A stretch of DNA of 64,000 nt from Zygnema cylindricum. Lineage: Eukaryota > Streptophyta > Zygnematophyceae > Zygnematales > Zygnemataceae. Every line of letters starts with the position of its first letter. Position 1 is the stretch's first letter. Positions 19,018 to 29,660 of the stretch are shown piece after piece. The translations under genes and the position numbers were made by a program. A model generated the notes under the pieces. The model was not told the DNA's origin. It made no database searches and was given only the letters and a program-made list of their open reading frames with translations. Location: positions 61,112 through 125,111 of the forward strand of contig JBBHKE010002817.1 in assembly GCA_037447655.1 (NCBI GenBank), given 5' to 3'.

Positions 19018-20390
19018 TCAGCCGCCAAATTCGCAGTCCTCACAGAACCACAAATTTGCGGGTTAAGAGCGGGGCTCCCAATTTAAAGGTAGGCAGCCGT
19101 CATGCCACCCCTGGTGACAGTGTTCACACACCAACAGGAGGTCCAGTACAGAGGACCCATGGCAGGCAGAGGAACAGGATGGCGGGTCTGCAAAGTAAGT
19201 GAGGTGGAAAGTGGGTTCATCCTCTAACCCTCGTAGATGGCAAGGGGCCACATTGATATGATTTTCTTTAATTTTGCGGCCATCCTTCCCTTCCACGGTA
19301 AGAACCCCTTTGTTTGACACCTCCACAACTTTCAAAATCACTTGTCCGGCCGAAATATCCAAAGTGTCCTTCTTCCGTTGCATGCGATACACAAAATCCC
19401 CGGGCACAAATCGCCGTTGCCAGGGGACGTAATTGCCGCTCCGGCGTTGGGACTACCAAAGTTGATCCCTGTGCTGAGCAGCTTATAAGTTGCCTATGGC
19501 CAGAGGTATTTTGCGCTGAAAAACCTTAGCCTTGTCGGCAATCAGTTTCTCGACAGTCCCCCGGTTGGCCATCTCCGGAAGCACAACCGCATGAGCCGAT
19601 GCAGGCTTGGGTAGGATGGGATGTCGGCCGAAGAGAATGAAGAAAGAGCTATAGGAGTGGATGGTTGCATGCCGGCAGAACCTCTACCCCATGGCAATCC
19701 AAGGCACCCGTGTGTCCCACTCCCCCAAATCCTCTCCCACTGCATATTTCTGTAGTGACCGCTTCACTATGTGTACGCACCTCTCAGCCAATCCGTCGGC
19801 TTGGGGGTGGTCTCGGCTGGTTAACCTGTGGTCAATGAGGCACTTCTCCAGAAGGTTAGAAAATTCTTCGGCAAACTCGGAGCCCTGATCTGTCAGAACT
19901 TCGGCTGGGGCTCCAAATTAAGACAACACTCTCTGCAAGAATGCGTCCGCGATCGCTTTGGACTCCTTTCGAGAATGAACCACCAATTCAATCCATTTAG
20001 AGAAGTGTTCAATCATGACCTGACCAAAACGGTTCCACCTCCGGCTAGTGGGAAGTGGTCCCAGCAGATCTAGTTACCATCTGTAAAACATTCCCCAAAT
20101 GGGGAGGGAGTGAAGTTCAGTCACACCCTTTTTGTCAATAGCACCTTTCACTCGGTCACAGGAAGGGCACGTCTGCACCACACAATTGACCTAGGCCCAC
20201 AACCCATGCCACCTATACGACCCTGTGACTAGCAAGGTGGTTCGTTTCTGTCAAAGTGCCCGCATTGTAGGTGAAGCCGAACAATGAGCGTTTCCCGATC
20301 TGCCGAAGGAGGAACCACTTTCCTCGTCCCATCGGCCCATTTTCGGAGAAGAATGCCTCTGTCCCATTCATAAGCCGCCATTCGGTTATG
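19018..20390 (-). pseudogene. Gypsy G2 integrase with C-terminal PHD-like finger
   Basis: Integrase fragments in several frames, including the zinc-binding start and the C-terminal domain FVPGDFVYRMQRKKDTLD...DGRKIKENHINVAPCHLRG. After this, instead of a chromodomain, comes a C4HC3-like zinc finger (19021-19176): CSSAC, VCEHC, GWHDGC and WFCEDC in order, the pattern of a PHD finger. An in-frame TAA at 19063-19065 sits before the last cysteine pair, and the frame then stays readable to a second stop at 19018. The integrase would join element DNA to the genome. The finger would be expected to read histone tails and steer integration; that role is inferred. Confidence 0.75.
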
Positions 20391-22119
20391 AACACGGGAC
20401 AATTGACTTCCGGCAAGGTGGGGTAGAGGAGAGCCCTTCTGGATAGATTGGAGGGAATCGGTGTCATTCCATATATCCTTTCGGCCAGCTCTAATGGGGG
20501 CCTGTCCTTCAACATCTGCAGCAAAAGTTGATAGTTCTCCTTCAGCTCGAGGAAGCCAAATAAAAGCAGAAGAAGCTCGGATAAGTCCCAAGCTGAGCTC
20601 AGGGTCCTCATCGTGCCGCGCCCCAGTAGAGTCTCTGGTGGACGGGCCTGGATTCTTGCTGAGTCCGTCGGCATTCCCATGAATCTCCCCGGCTCTATAG
20701 AAAATGCTGAAATCATATTCTTGGAAGATGAGAACCCATCTGGCTAACTTTCCCGTCAACTTACTTTTCTCCATGATCCATTTAAGGGGTTGGTGATATG
20801 TAATTAGGGTGAAGTGTACTCCATAGAGGTAAGGCCGGAAGTGTTGGATGGCCCACACTGCGGCAAGTAATTTCCCATGGTAACCGTTGTAATTCCCCTC
20901 GGCTTTGTTATTACTCCAGCTTGCGTAGGCCACTACATACTCAGCCCCAGCATCGTCCATTTGAGCCAACAAAGCTCCCAATCTGAACCTGCTCCAATCT
21001 GTGTAAAGGAGAAAAGGCCGCTGGTGATCAGGCACCCAGAGCACCGGATGCTGTTTTGAGGGAATCCTTCAGGAATTGGAACGCTATCTATTGTTCTTCT
21101 TTCCACTACCACTCCTGGTCCTTTCACAACAACTGATTCAATGGCTGAGCGTGGCTACTGAATTCAGGTATAAACCAGCGGTAATAGTTGGCAAGGCCCA
21201 GGAAAGTAGGAAGAGCTTAAATGTCCTGCAGAGGTGGGAGAGTGTCTAGGGCGGCCACCTTAACCATGTGGGGGCCCACTGTCTCGGGAGTCACCTCATG
21301 ACCCAAATAAATGATTTTCTGCACCCCAAAGATGCCCTTCCCCGGGTGACACTTTAAGCTTGATGCTTTGAGCTCCCGGAGAACAATCTGTATATGCTTA
21401 TAGTGTTCCTCGAATGTCTTGGAGAAGAAGATTACATCGTCAATGTAGCATCGGGCGAAGTCAATTCCTTGGAGAGCCTTGTCCATGGCCTGTTGGAATT
21501 TGGCAGGTCCATTTTTGAGGCTAAAGGGCATGTATAGCCATTCATACAACCTGGATCCTGCCCAAAAAGCAGTTCTCTCCCGGTGCTTCGGCTCCATTGC
21601 AATCTGGTGAAATCCATTCTTCATATCCAACGTGGAGTAGATGGTGGCCCTAGCAAGAGAGTCGAAGATCTCTTTCGGGGTTGGCATAGGATAACGGTCA
21701 AAGACAGTTGTCGCGTTGAGCATCCAGTAGTCCCCACACATCCGGAAATCTACCGTTTTTCTGGAGGAGTCTTTCTTTGGCGGGAGTACGGTTTGTGAAG
21801 CAAACCCATGTAGCCCTGTACTCTCCTCAACGAGCCCTGGGTCCAACAAAGTGTGCACCTTTGAAGTGATAAACTCCTTCTCCTTGAAACTGAGAGGGTA
21901 CTGTTTGTGCCAAATAATTGCCGTCTCATCGATCAGGTCAATTCGAAAAGGGGTCCCCTTATAGATCCCTACATCTATGTCAAACCAAGCGAACACCTGC
22001 CCGTTCTCTTCTAATAGCTTAGCGAGTCGGGCCTTTTGCTGTGGGTCTAGCTGTTCACCTAGAGTCCAGTCCATCTTCCCGAGTTCCACTGCCGCCAATG
22101 CTTTCTGTGGCCTACCCAA
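20391..22119 (-). pseudogene. Gypsy G2 reverse transcriptase and RNase H
   Basis: RT (21217-22119, about 300 aa open) carries DFRMCGDYWMLN, STLDMKNGFHQIAMEP, LYMPFSLKNGPAKFQQAM and the catalytic CYIDDVIFFSK. RNase H (20229-21044) begins at FLLYTDWSRFRLGALL, with HQPLKWIME and GNADGLSKNPG. Stops and a frameshift near 21050-21216 separate them. RT before RNase H before integrase is the Ty3/gypsy order. Confidence 0.88.
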
Positions 22120-22712
22120 GAGGGAGATGTCGAAGTTCAGCTCTACCTGTGGATATGTCCCTTGTTCGGCTGTTATAACGCTGCTGCTGAAAACTATCCC
22201 TAAGCTGTCCTATTCTGAGCTTCCGTCCCCCCCCACTGAGGAAACTCCTGGGTCAATGTGCTATCGCTCCCCCCCACTGAGGAAGTTCCTAGAATTGGTA
22301 TGCTATTTAAATGTAATTTGGTGAATGTGAATTTTTCCCTCCTTGTCTTTCTCCCCCCGTCAAGCTTTAGAGTTGCGTGCATGGCCAGCAACTGTGGGGC
22401 TTGAAGGTATGTTGTCCGTGATGGTGGAGACTGAAAACTTGAGAATGCAAGAGAATGTTTCAGCACCCAGGAAATTGCATTTAAACCCATACTTTGTCCG
22501 ATTAAACTGCACCTTCTTGAGGGCGAGACCCCTGGCGCGGCTGTGGTTCTTTGTTGAAATCCCATTGCTTGTTCCCTTTTTGCAATATTTGGCGCTGTCC
22601 ATGTGGCTGTTGTATTGTCAAAGATCATTCTTGGTGCGCCCTTCCGGTAAGCATGGCTATTAGGAAAAGATACCACGGTTGGTAGGGCCTTCCTTGGATA
22701 TCTGAGTTTATT
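22120..22712 (-). pseudogene. Gypsy G2 DNA methyltransferase C-terminus and linker
   Basis: 158 aa open (22200-22676) matching the end of the C5-methyltransferase domain of G5: VSFPNSHAYRKGAPRMIFD, then motif X-like REQAMGF, TTAAPGVSPSRRCSLIGQ and NAISWVLKHSLAF. A Ser/Gly-rich linker leads to RT. The catalytic motifs I-VIII are missing because the copy ends at 22712. Confidence 0.7.
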
Positions 22713-22714
22713 GC

Positions 22715-23321
22715 AACAGTCTCTCAGCGGTTCAACCCGTTACTACGGAAGAGGGTCGTAATCTTGATCCCCATATCAGTTTCCTTGATAACTCACGGGG
22801 ATCATTATCAGTGAACGGTGTTCATCCCACTCTTCTTCTCATGGACACCGGGGCAAAACCCGTGATCCTCGGATCCGGATTTGCGCTCAAGCTTGGTCTG
22901 ACAGCAGACAAGCTTCAGGTGACCACTACGCGTCTTCTTACTTCGGCTAAGACCACGGAGCCAGTCCTCGGAATCACAAAGGACCTGCTCATCTTTCGGT
23001 TTGAGACAGGAACCGAAAATGAGTCCGTTGAAATTGCGGTCAGAGCATTAGTCACTAAATGTGACGACTATGAGTGTTTGGTGGGTCAAGACGTTATATT
23101 CCGAATTGGCGGTGGTGTGGACATGCACGACAAAACATTTTTTTACCGACCGACACACTCTCCGGAGCGCAAAATCTGCCTCTCTCTCATTTCAGGCCGC
23201 CGACCTTTGCCCACTATGGCTCACTCGGCTACGGCTCTTCCCGCATTTTTAGGGAACTCCGTTGGGGAGGAAATTTTCCACTCTCTTTCGGCCGAAGAAA
23301 TTATACCGGATAGTTCCCCCT
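22715..23321 (+). pseudogene. Retropepsin fragment of another LTR element, plus strand
   Basis: Open from before 22740: LSVNGVHPTLLLMDTGAKPVILG, then ALKLGL and a second half ending YECLVGQDVIFRIGG. DTGA followed by hydrophobic strands is a retropepsin, the dimeric aspartic protease that cuts gag-pol. It differs from the G-family protease (VVDTGALPNLIT in G4) and is on the opposite strand, so it belongs to another element. It runs into an assembly gap. The first in-frame methionine is not obvious; the true N-terminus is missing. Confidence 0.7.
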
Positions 23322-23331
23322 NNNNNNNNNN
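23322..23331. other. Assembly gap (10 N)
   Basis: Ten N bases. Their real length is unknown, and the junction on either side may not be contiguous. Confidence 0.99.
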
Positions 23332-23651
23332 AGACCCCCCCATGGCCCATGAAAGAGAAAAGGTGAGGTAAGGAGTATTAGTAGATACGTATAGGACCCC
23401 CCCCCATTTCTTGTTTCTATCCGTACCAGTGTCTAGGCCACTTCGTAGTCACACACCTCACCTAAGGTCCAAAAAGTACGTGTGGAGGAATCTGTAGAAT
23501 GGACTTGGAATACCAAGAATCCGTGCGAGCTACCCCCCCCCAGGATATGCATAGATGATTATGAGGAATGGAGTGGAAAAGAAAAAGTACCCGGTACCCC
23601 CCCAGATACCCCCCCCCTCTTAGTCCCGCATGATTAAGAGGATTTGATAGG

Positions 23652-25030
23652 TTAGCCACCAAACTCGCAGTCCCCACAGAGCCACGGATTTGCGGGTTAA
23701 GAGCGGGGCTCCCAATTCAGAGGTAGGCAGCAGTCATGCCAACCTTGGTGACATTGTTCACAAACCAACAAAAGGTCGTGTACGGAGGACACATGACAGG
23801 CAGAGGAACAGGATGGCGGGTCTGCAAAGTAAGTGAGGTGGAAAATGGGTTCATCCTCTAACCCTCGCAGATGGCAAGGGGCCACATTGATCTGATTTTC
23901 TTTAATATTGCGGCCATCCTTCCCTTCTAGGGTAAAAACCCCTTTGTTTCACACCTCCACAACTTTCAAAATCACCCGTCCGGCCGAAATGTCCAAAGTG
24001 TCCTTCTTTTGTTGCATACGATTCACAAAATCCCCGGGCACAAATCGCCGTTGCCGGGGGAAATTATTGCTGCTCCCGCGTTGGGAATGACAAAGTTGAT
24101 CCCTGTGTCGAGCAGCCTGTAAGTTGCCCATGGCCAGGGGTATTTCCCGCTGAAAGACATTAGCCCTGTCGGCAATTAGTTTCTCAACAGTCCCCCGGTT
24201 GTCCATCTCCGGAAGCACAACCGCCTGAGCCGATGCAACCCCGGGTAGGATGGGATATCGGCCGAAGGGAATGAAGTAAGGGCTATAGGAGTGGAGAGAT
24301 GCATGCCTGCTGAACTTGTACCCCATGGCAATCCAAGGCACCCGTGCGTCCCACTCCCCCAAATCCTCTTCCACAACATATTTCCGTAGTGACAGCTTCA
24401 CTGTCTATACGCTCCTCTCGCCCAATCCGTCGGCTTGGGGGTTGTCTCGGCGGGTCAACCTGTTGTCAATGAGGCACTTCTCCAGAAGGTTAGAAAATTT
24501 TCTAGCAAACACGGACCCTTGATGAGTCAGAACTTCGACCGTTGCTTCAAATTGAGACAACACTCTCTGCAAAAATGCGTCCGCGATCCCTTTAGACTCC
24601 TTTCTGGGAAGAACCACCAATTCAATCCATTTAGAGAAGTGTTCAATCATGACCAGAACAAAACGGTTCCCCCTTTCGGCTAGTGGGAAGTGGTCTCAGG
24701 AGATCTAGTGACCATCTGTAAAACATCCCCCGAATGGGGAGGGAGTGAAGTTCAGTCCCACCCTTTTTGTCAAAAGCAGCTATCACCCGATCACAAGGAG
24801 GGTATGTCTGCACAACACGATTGACCTGGGCCCGCAACGCATGCCACCAATACAACCCTGTGACCAACGAGGTAGTTTGTTTTTGTCCGAAGTGCTCGCA
24901 TTGCTGGTGAAGCCGAACAATGAGCGTTTCCCGATCTGCCGAAGGAGGAACCACTTTCCTCGTCCCATCGGCCCATTTCCGGAGAAGAATGCCTCGGTCA
25001 CATTCATAAGCCGCCATTCGGTTCTATACA
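23652..25030 (-). pseudogene. Gypsy G3 integrase with PHD-like finger
   Basis: Pieces of the zinc-binding domain (RLHQQCEHFGQ...PPCDRVIAAF), the core (IEHFSKWIELVVLPRKESK and VLTHQGSVFARKFSN), and the C-terminal RFVPGDFVNRMQQKKDTLD. The finger (23655-23810) keeps CSSAC, VCEQC, GWHDCC and WLCGDC. As in G2, TAA (23697-23699) interrupts it before the last cysteine pair. Confidence 0.75.
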
Positions 25031-26268
25031 CGGGACAATTGACTTGTGGCAAGGTGGGGAAGAGGAGAACCCTTTTGGATAGACTGGAGGGAATCGGTGT
25101 CATTTCATATTTCCTTCCGGCCGGCTCCAATGGGGGCCTGCCCCTCTACATCTGCAGAAAAAGTTTATAGTTCTCCTTCGGCCCGAGGAAGCCAAATAAA
25201 AGCAGAAGAAGCCCGGATAAGTCCCAGGCTGAGCTCATAGTCCTCATCATGCCGCGCCCCAGTAGAGTCTCTGGTGGACGGGTCCGAATTCCTACTGAGT
25301 CCGTCGCCATTCCCATGAATCTCCCCGGCTCTATGGATAATGCTGAAATCATATTCCTGCAAGATGAGAACCCATCTGGCTAACTTTCTAGTCAACTTAC
25401 TGTTCTCCATGATCCATTTAAGGGGCTGGTGATCCGTAATAAGGGTGAAGTGTACTCCATAGAGGTAAGGCCTGAAGTGCTGGATGGCCCACACCGCGGC
25501 AAGTAATTCCCCATGGTAACTGCTGTAATTCCCCTCGGCTCTGTTATTACTCCTGCTTCCGTAGGCCAGTACATACTCAGCCCCGGCATCGTCCAATTGA
25601 GCCAAAACTGCTCCCAATCCGAACTTGCTCCAATCTGTGTAAAGGAGAAAATGCCGCTGGTGATCGGGCATCCGGAGCATCGGATGCTGTTTGAGAAAAT
25701 CCTTTAGGAACTGGAACGCTATCTGCTGTTCTTCTTTCCACTGCCACTCCTAGTCCTTTCGCAACAATTGATTCAATGGCTGAGCGTGGCTACTGAATTC
25801 AGGAATAAACCGCTGGTAATAGTTGACAAGGACCAGGAAAGTACGAAGAGCTGAAATGTCCTGCGGAGGTGGGAGAGCGTCTACGGCTGCCACCTTAACC
25901 ATGTGGGGACCCACTGTCCCGGGAGTCACCTCATGACCCAAATAAATGATTTTGTGCACCCCAAACATGCCCTTCCCCGGGTGACAATTCAAACCTGCTA
26001 CTTGGAGAGCCCGGAGAACAATCTGTATATGCTCCAAGTGTTCCTCGAATGTCTTGGAGAAGATGATTACATCGTTTATGTAGCATCGGGTGAAGTCAAT
26101 TCCCCGGAGAGCCTCGTCCATGGCCCGTTGGAATTTGGCAGGTGCATTTTTGAGGCCTAAGGGCATGTATAGCCATTCATACAGCCTGGATCCTGCCCAA
26201 AAAGCGGTCCTCTCCCGGTGCTTCGGCTCCATTGAAATCTGGTGAAATCCATTCTTAATTGTCGTAAA
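25031..26268 (-). pseudogene. Gypsy G3 RT (partial) and RNase H
   Basis: RNase H (25165-25680) reads FLLYTDWSKFGLGAVLAQLD...GNGDGLSRNSDPS. The RT part (25750-26268) keeps LYMPLGLKNAPAKFQRAMDE and CYINDVIIFSKTFEEH: the first catalytic aspartate of YIDD is now Asn, so this RT would be dead even if expressed. The N-terminal half of RT is absent. Confidence 0.85.
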
Positions 26269-27087
26269 CCTGGATAAGACGGAGAGAAACTGCTTCGTAA
26301 TGTCTATTGGCAAAGCTATGATGTAACTGATATAAAAAAGTGTTGCATATGAACAACGATTCAACCCGCTAGAGTTATCATTCAACCAACTAAGGGTGGG
26401 TCTCCATCAAGCAAAAAGTGAGGTTGTTTTCAGGAAACATACCTTTACGTACTATGCAGTACTGGTTTTTCTTCTTTTTTTTGTATCGAATATCGAATTT
26501 ATTGCGATATATTTTTACCCGATACACAACATTAGTTAATGCAAAATAAAACATATAATACAACATAATTCATAATACTAGTTTCGTTTAAAGAGACATG
26601 GCAAATTGGCGTCCACTTCTTTAAATAGTGTTGCTAACACTATTTTATGATTTTCGACCGGAAAAGAAAGTCGCGACCAAATTAGTATTGTTAACTCTCA
26701 TAACAAGGGGTGTAATGGATCAAAAAACGACAAAAATCTCATGATAATCTCATACAATAGCAGATTACTGATTTACAAAATTTTGCTAACTATCCATGCG
26801 ACCATCTAATATACTTCAAAAAAAAAAAAAAACATTTTTTTGGGTATAGAAAAAACCGTTGTCACACCATTTACAACTCAAGGGTAGATAATTCCAATGA
26901 TCTGGATTTTTGACATTTGGCTCCCATTTACTTATGAAATGAGGGTCAAAATTTGCAGTGAACCAACTAATTAATTTTGATTTTCAATTCTGATATATTG
27001 ATGTGCTTTCCTGGCAAATATTTTGACATTTGCAATTTTAATGAGCATATTATATAAGCGTTTCTACGCGACCTGTTGAAATGTAAT
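26269..27087. other. AT-rich stretch, nothing recognised
   Basis: About 820 bp of AT-rich sequence between truncated G3 and LTR K, with a 14-A run near 26818. No open frame of note, no LTR or pol similarity seen. Confidence 0.6.
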
Positions 27088-27171
27088 TGTTGAAATTGCT
27101 AGATTTATGAAGTATTTTCTAGGTCTGAATAGGTTACTGAAAACAGAAAAGAAAAACGCAGGTGGTCTGCC

Positions 27172-27233
27172 TCCACCCCCTCTCTCTATCCCCCATACTT
27201 GTTGTAGTCATTGAAAGAGAGAGGGTGGTGGAG
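27172..27233 (+). promoter_or_regulatory. Conserved LTR hairpin (K)
   Basis: A pyrimidine arm ending CCCCCTCTCTCT (27176-27187) pairs with AGAGAGAGGGTGGTGG (27216-27231) around the loop core ACTTGTTGTAGTCATTGA. The stem bases differ from those in A and B but still pair. Confidence 0.55.
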
Positions 27234-27297
27234 CCATGGCTACCTTGGCTCCCTAAACAGGTCAGAAGATATGACATAAGTCACTTCTAACAAAAGG

Positions 27298-27372
27298 TTG
27301 AGTCCGGCAGGACTCGAACCTCCGACCGGCAAAGCGAGGCGTAGCCGTCAGCCTTAGCCGGTATGTTGATGA
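27298..27372 (-). other. tRNA-like block in LTR K (antisense)
   Basis: On the minus strand: CCGGCTAAGGCTGACGGC (D-arm-like), then GGTCGGAGGTTCGAGTCC with a perfect B-box GGTTCGAGTCC, then TGCCGGACTCAA. This is among the most tRNA-like of the set. No acceptor stem pairing is evident. Confidence 0.55.
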
Positions 27373-27719
27373 AGTCCGTTAGAGTACATGGGGTGTAATT
27401 AGTATTTAAATATGTCAAAGTTCACTAATCGGATTAACTGAATTACGGATAAGTAACATAAAAACAAATTGGATTACAATGCGAACATGAAACCGCACGA
27501 AACAACTTCACCATGCATCGATTTTCGACGGCTGACATTCAAAGCCGTTTTGGATCCAACGGCACGCATCATCGTCGAGATCTCGGAATGGTCGCTTTGG
27601 CGGTTTTCGGGTGTGACATGATCTAGCGACACGTGGCAAGATAACATTGGGAAGCGGGAATCTCGGAGAGCATTAGGGCGAGTTCGAGGAGACACGCGTG
27701 CACTCAATGGCCGAGTCGT

Positions 27720-27885
27720 ACACAAAGCGTACAAAAAGTACACCGGCCACCGTACCTTTCTGTACTTTATAGTTCTCATATTGGTTCGTACATCAGTAGA
27801 TAGGAATTGTGAGAGGGGTTTAGGACTTAGGAGATTTAGGAGGTAGACGCCTCTCTCCAAATGAGCTTTGTATATATTTTGGCAT
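27720..27885 (+). promoter_or_regulatory. LTR K promoter block
   Basis: Five or six GTAC cores (27720-27795), ATTGG at 27780-27784, CAGTAGATAGG, then the TATA box TGTATATATTTT at about 27869-27880, about 90 bp after the CCAAT box. LTR F has the same 90-bp spacing. Confidence 0.6.
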
Positions 27886-28012
27886 CTTTGCCACTTCATA
27901 TCTAATCACCTGGTTGGGCACTTTCAGTGATTCTTTTTGTTGCGGACTCAAGGGAGTCCAGATTGCACAGGGGTCCAATCAAATTGCTTGTTTGTCTATT
28001 TGGGCATTTGTG

Positions 28013-29260
28013 ATCCTATTGTGAGTTTTTCCCTCCTTGCCTTTCTCCCCCCCTCAAGCTGTAGAGTGGCTTGCATGGCCAACAACTGTGGAGCTTGAAG
28101 GTATGTTGCCCGTGACAGTGGAGACTGTAGGTTGAAGAATGCCAAAAAATGTTGCAGCACCCAGGAAATTGCATTCAAATCCATACTTTGTCCGATTAAA
28201 CTGCACATTTGTGAGAGTGAGACCCCTGGGGCTGCCGTGGTTGTTTGTTGAAATCCCATTGCTTGTTCGCGTTCCTCAATATTTGGTGTTGTCTACGTAT
28301 CGGCTGTACTGTCAAATATCATCCTGGTGCCTCTTTTTGGTAAGCATGAGTGTTAGGGAATGATACCAGGAATGGTAGGGCTCTTTGTGGATTTCCACGA
28401 TTATTGCAACAGAAGAAAGGTACTAGGTTGGCTTTGGTCACGGAAGTGGCCATTGGCCCTGGTCCGAGAATCTGTTGAACTGTTATGATGGGATCTAGAA
28501 CCTGTGTTTTCAACAGCTGTTGGAGGATGGGAAGAGGAATCAAGTTAGTCCAATAAGCCTGAACCCTGTGGGCTCTTGATTCGATCTGAGCTGCATCAAA
28601 AACTATGGGAGTCCCCAGAACTTTGGTCACTTGGTTCTAGCTATTGACCACCTGTTTCCTTTTGTCATCACTGGGGTTAACATTTTCCAAGACGTACCCC
28701 ACTGGCGTGTCTTGGCGTCCTTGTAACTTTGTTATCATTCGCGTCATTTGAAAGAATGATCTGCTACGAACATCCTGGTGTCCCTTGCCCTGTCTTGCTA
28801 ACGAATACCCCTGGCACGGTCATCCAGCAATTACCATATCTACCCTTCCAAGATTCTCCAAATGTGACTTCGTGATGTTGTCCACATTCTTGGGAAGAGT
28901 GCGGTGAGAGTTAGACATGGCAGACACATGGAGTTGTTGTGGGTAAAGTTGGTGCAGCTGATGCAGTTGATACTCACTAACTGCACGGGCATCCGTGTCA
29001 ATTTTGACTGCCGAGTACGCTTCTACTCGGTATCCAGATATTAGAACGGCTTCCATGTCAGAACTAATGCCGGAAAAGAGTGATAGAATTCTGAGTATTG
29101 AAGGCGGGATCTCGAGTGACACCACTTGTAGATTGAAATCCTTCTTTTTGTTAGCGACTTTTAGAAGTTCTGATTGGATAACCTTTACGATTCCGGGTAA
29201 TTTTGCGACAAAGATACTGTCCACTTCCCGCCAAAGTGTGGTCATTTGTGCCAATCTGTT
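28013..29260 (-). pseudogene. C5-cytosine DNA methyltransferase domain encoded by gypsy G5
   Basis: The conserved C5-methyltransferase motifs follow in the right order. Motif I is ILSLFSGI (29066-29086). Next come an acidic KIDTDARAVSEYQL and LPKNVDNIT, then LENLGRVDMVIAG. Motif IV PCQGYS (28802-28819) holds the catalytic cysteine. Then DVRSRSFFQMTRMI, motif VI LENV (about 28679), a motif VIII-like SRAHRVQAYWTNL (about 28560-28600), and the C-terminal EREQAMGF, TTAAPGV and SLIGQSMDLNA (28190-28280). The AHRxxAYWTNL block recalls DNMT3/DRM-type enzymes, but I cannot assign the class. Lesions are a TGA just before PCQGYS, a TAG after VVNS, and a frameshift plus stop near 28300-28330. It would methylate cytosine in DNA; targets and timing are unknown. 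Confidence 0.85.
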
Positions 29261-29660
29261 CTGATACTCCCTTTCCCACCGTTTGGAAATAGGGAATTGC
29301 TAGATGGACTCCGCGATATCCGTGGAGCCTTCGAAAAGCTCCGAACGGGTGGATGCAGAGTACACTGGATAACATCCAAACACCGGAACAATTGTTCTCC
29401 CCCGATTCCATAAATCCAAAGGGACCACCACTTTTGTGCCATTGGGATTATCCGAGTTTGACACTGTAAATTGTTCCTTCCAAACGCTCATCTCTATGTA
29501 CAATCTTGTCCACGTCATACCCTACAAAATTTCAAATTGCTTACCTTCCACCACCAAGAAAGGAAGCTGAATTTGTACGCATTTTCCCCCGTCATCCGCA
29601 AATTCGATTTCCATTGCTTTTATGATACCATATACTCATTGCTCACCGTACTCAAGCATA
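29261..29660 (-). pseudogene. Gypsy G5 protease end and protease-methyltransferase linker
   Basis: Two frames together read VVEGKQFEIL, then GMTWTRLYIEMSVWKEQF and VVVPLDLWNRGRTIVPVFGCYPVY, the same text as G1 at 6561-6809. A frameshift near 29630 and stops at about 29300 break it. The FLVV...FEIL stretch resembles the last strands of a retropepsin. Confidence 0.6.

Larger units (their letters stand above)
18966..22712 (-). mobile_element. Gypsy G2, 5'-truncated copy
   Basis: Reads, in element order, methyltransferase C-terminus, RT, RNase H, integrase and PHD-like finger, then C-rich tracts (polypurine on the element strand). It is truncated at about 22712, where the sequence switches to a plus-strand protease of another element. 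Confidence 0.85.
23332..26268 (-). mobile_element. Gypsy G3, 5'-truncated copy
   Basis: Tandem relative of G2 on the same strand, with C-tract/LTR remnant (23332-23650), PHD-like finger, integrase, RNase H and part of RT. It is truncated inside RT at KNGFHQ (26256-26268), where unrelated sequence begins. Confidence 0.85.
27088..28012 (+). repeat. Copia LTR K, plus strand, 3'-truncated
   Basis: Begins TGTTGAAATTGCTAG and runs through all shared LTR blocks. It loses its last part (about 130 bp by comparison with F) where gypsy G5 sequence begins near 28012. No target duplication can be assigned. Confidence 0.8.

Noticed and set aside
27298-27372. Functional tRNA gene on the minus strand
   Set aside because: B-box and D-arm-like parts are good, but no acceptor stem pairs and no clear anticodon arm is seen; the block recurs only inside LTRs.
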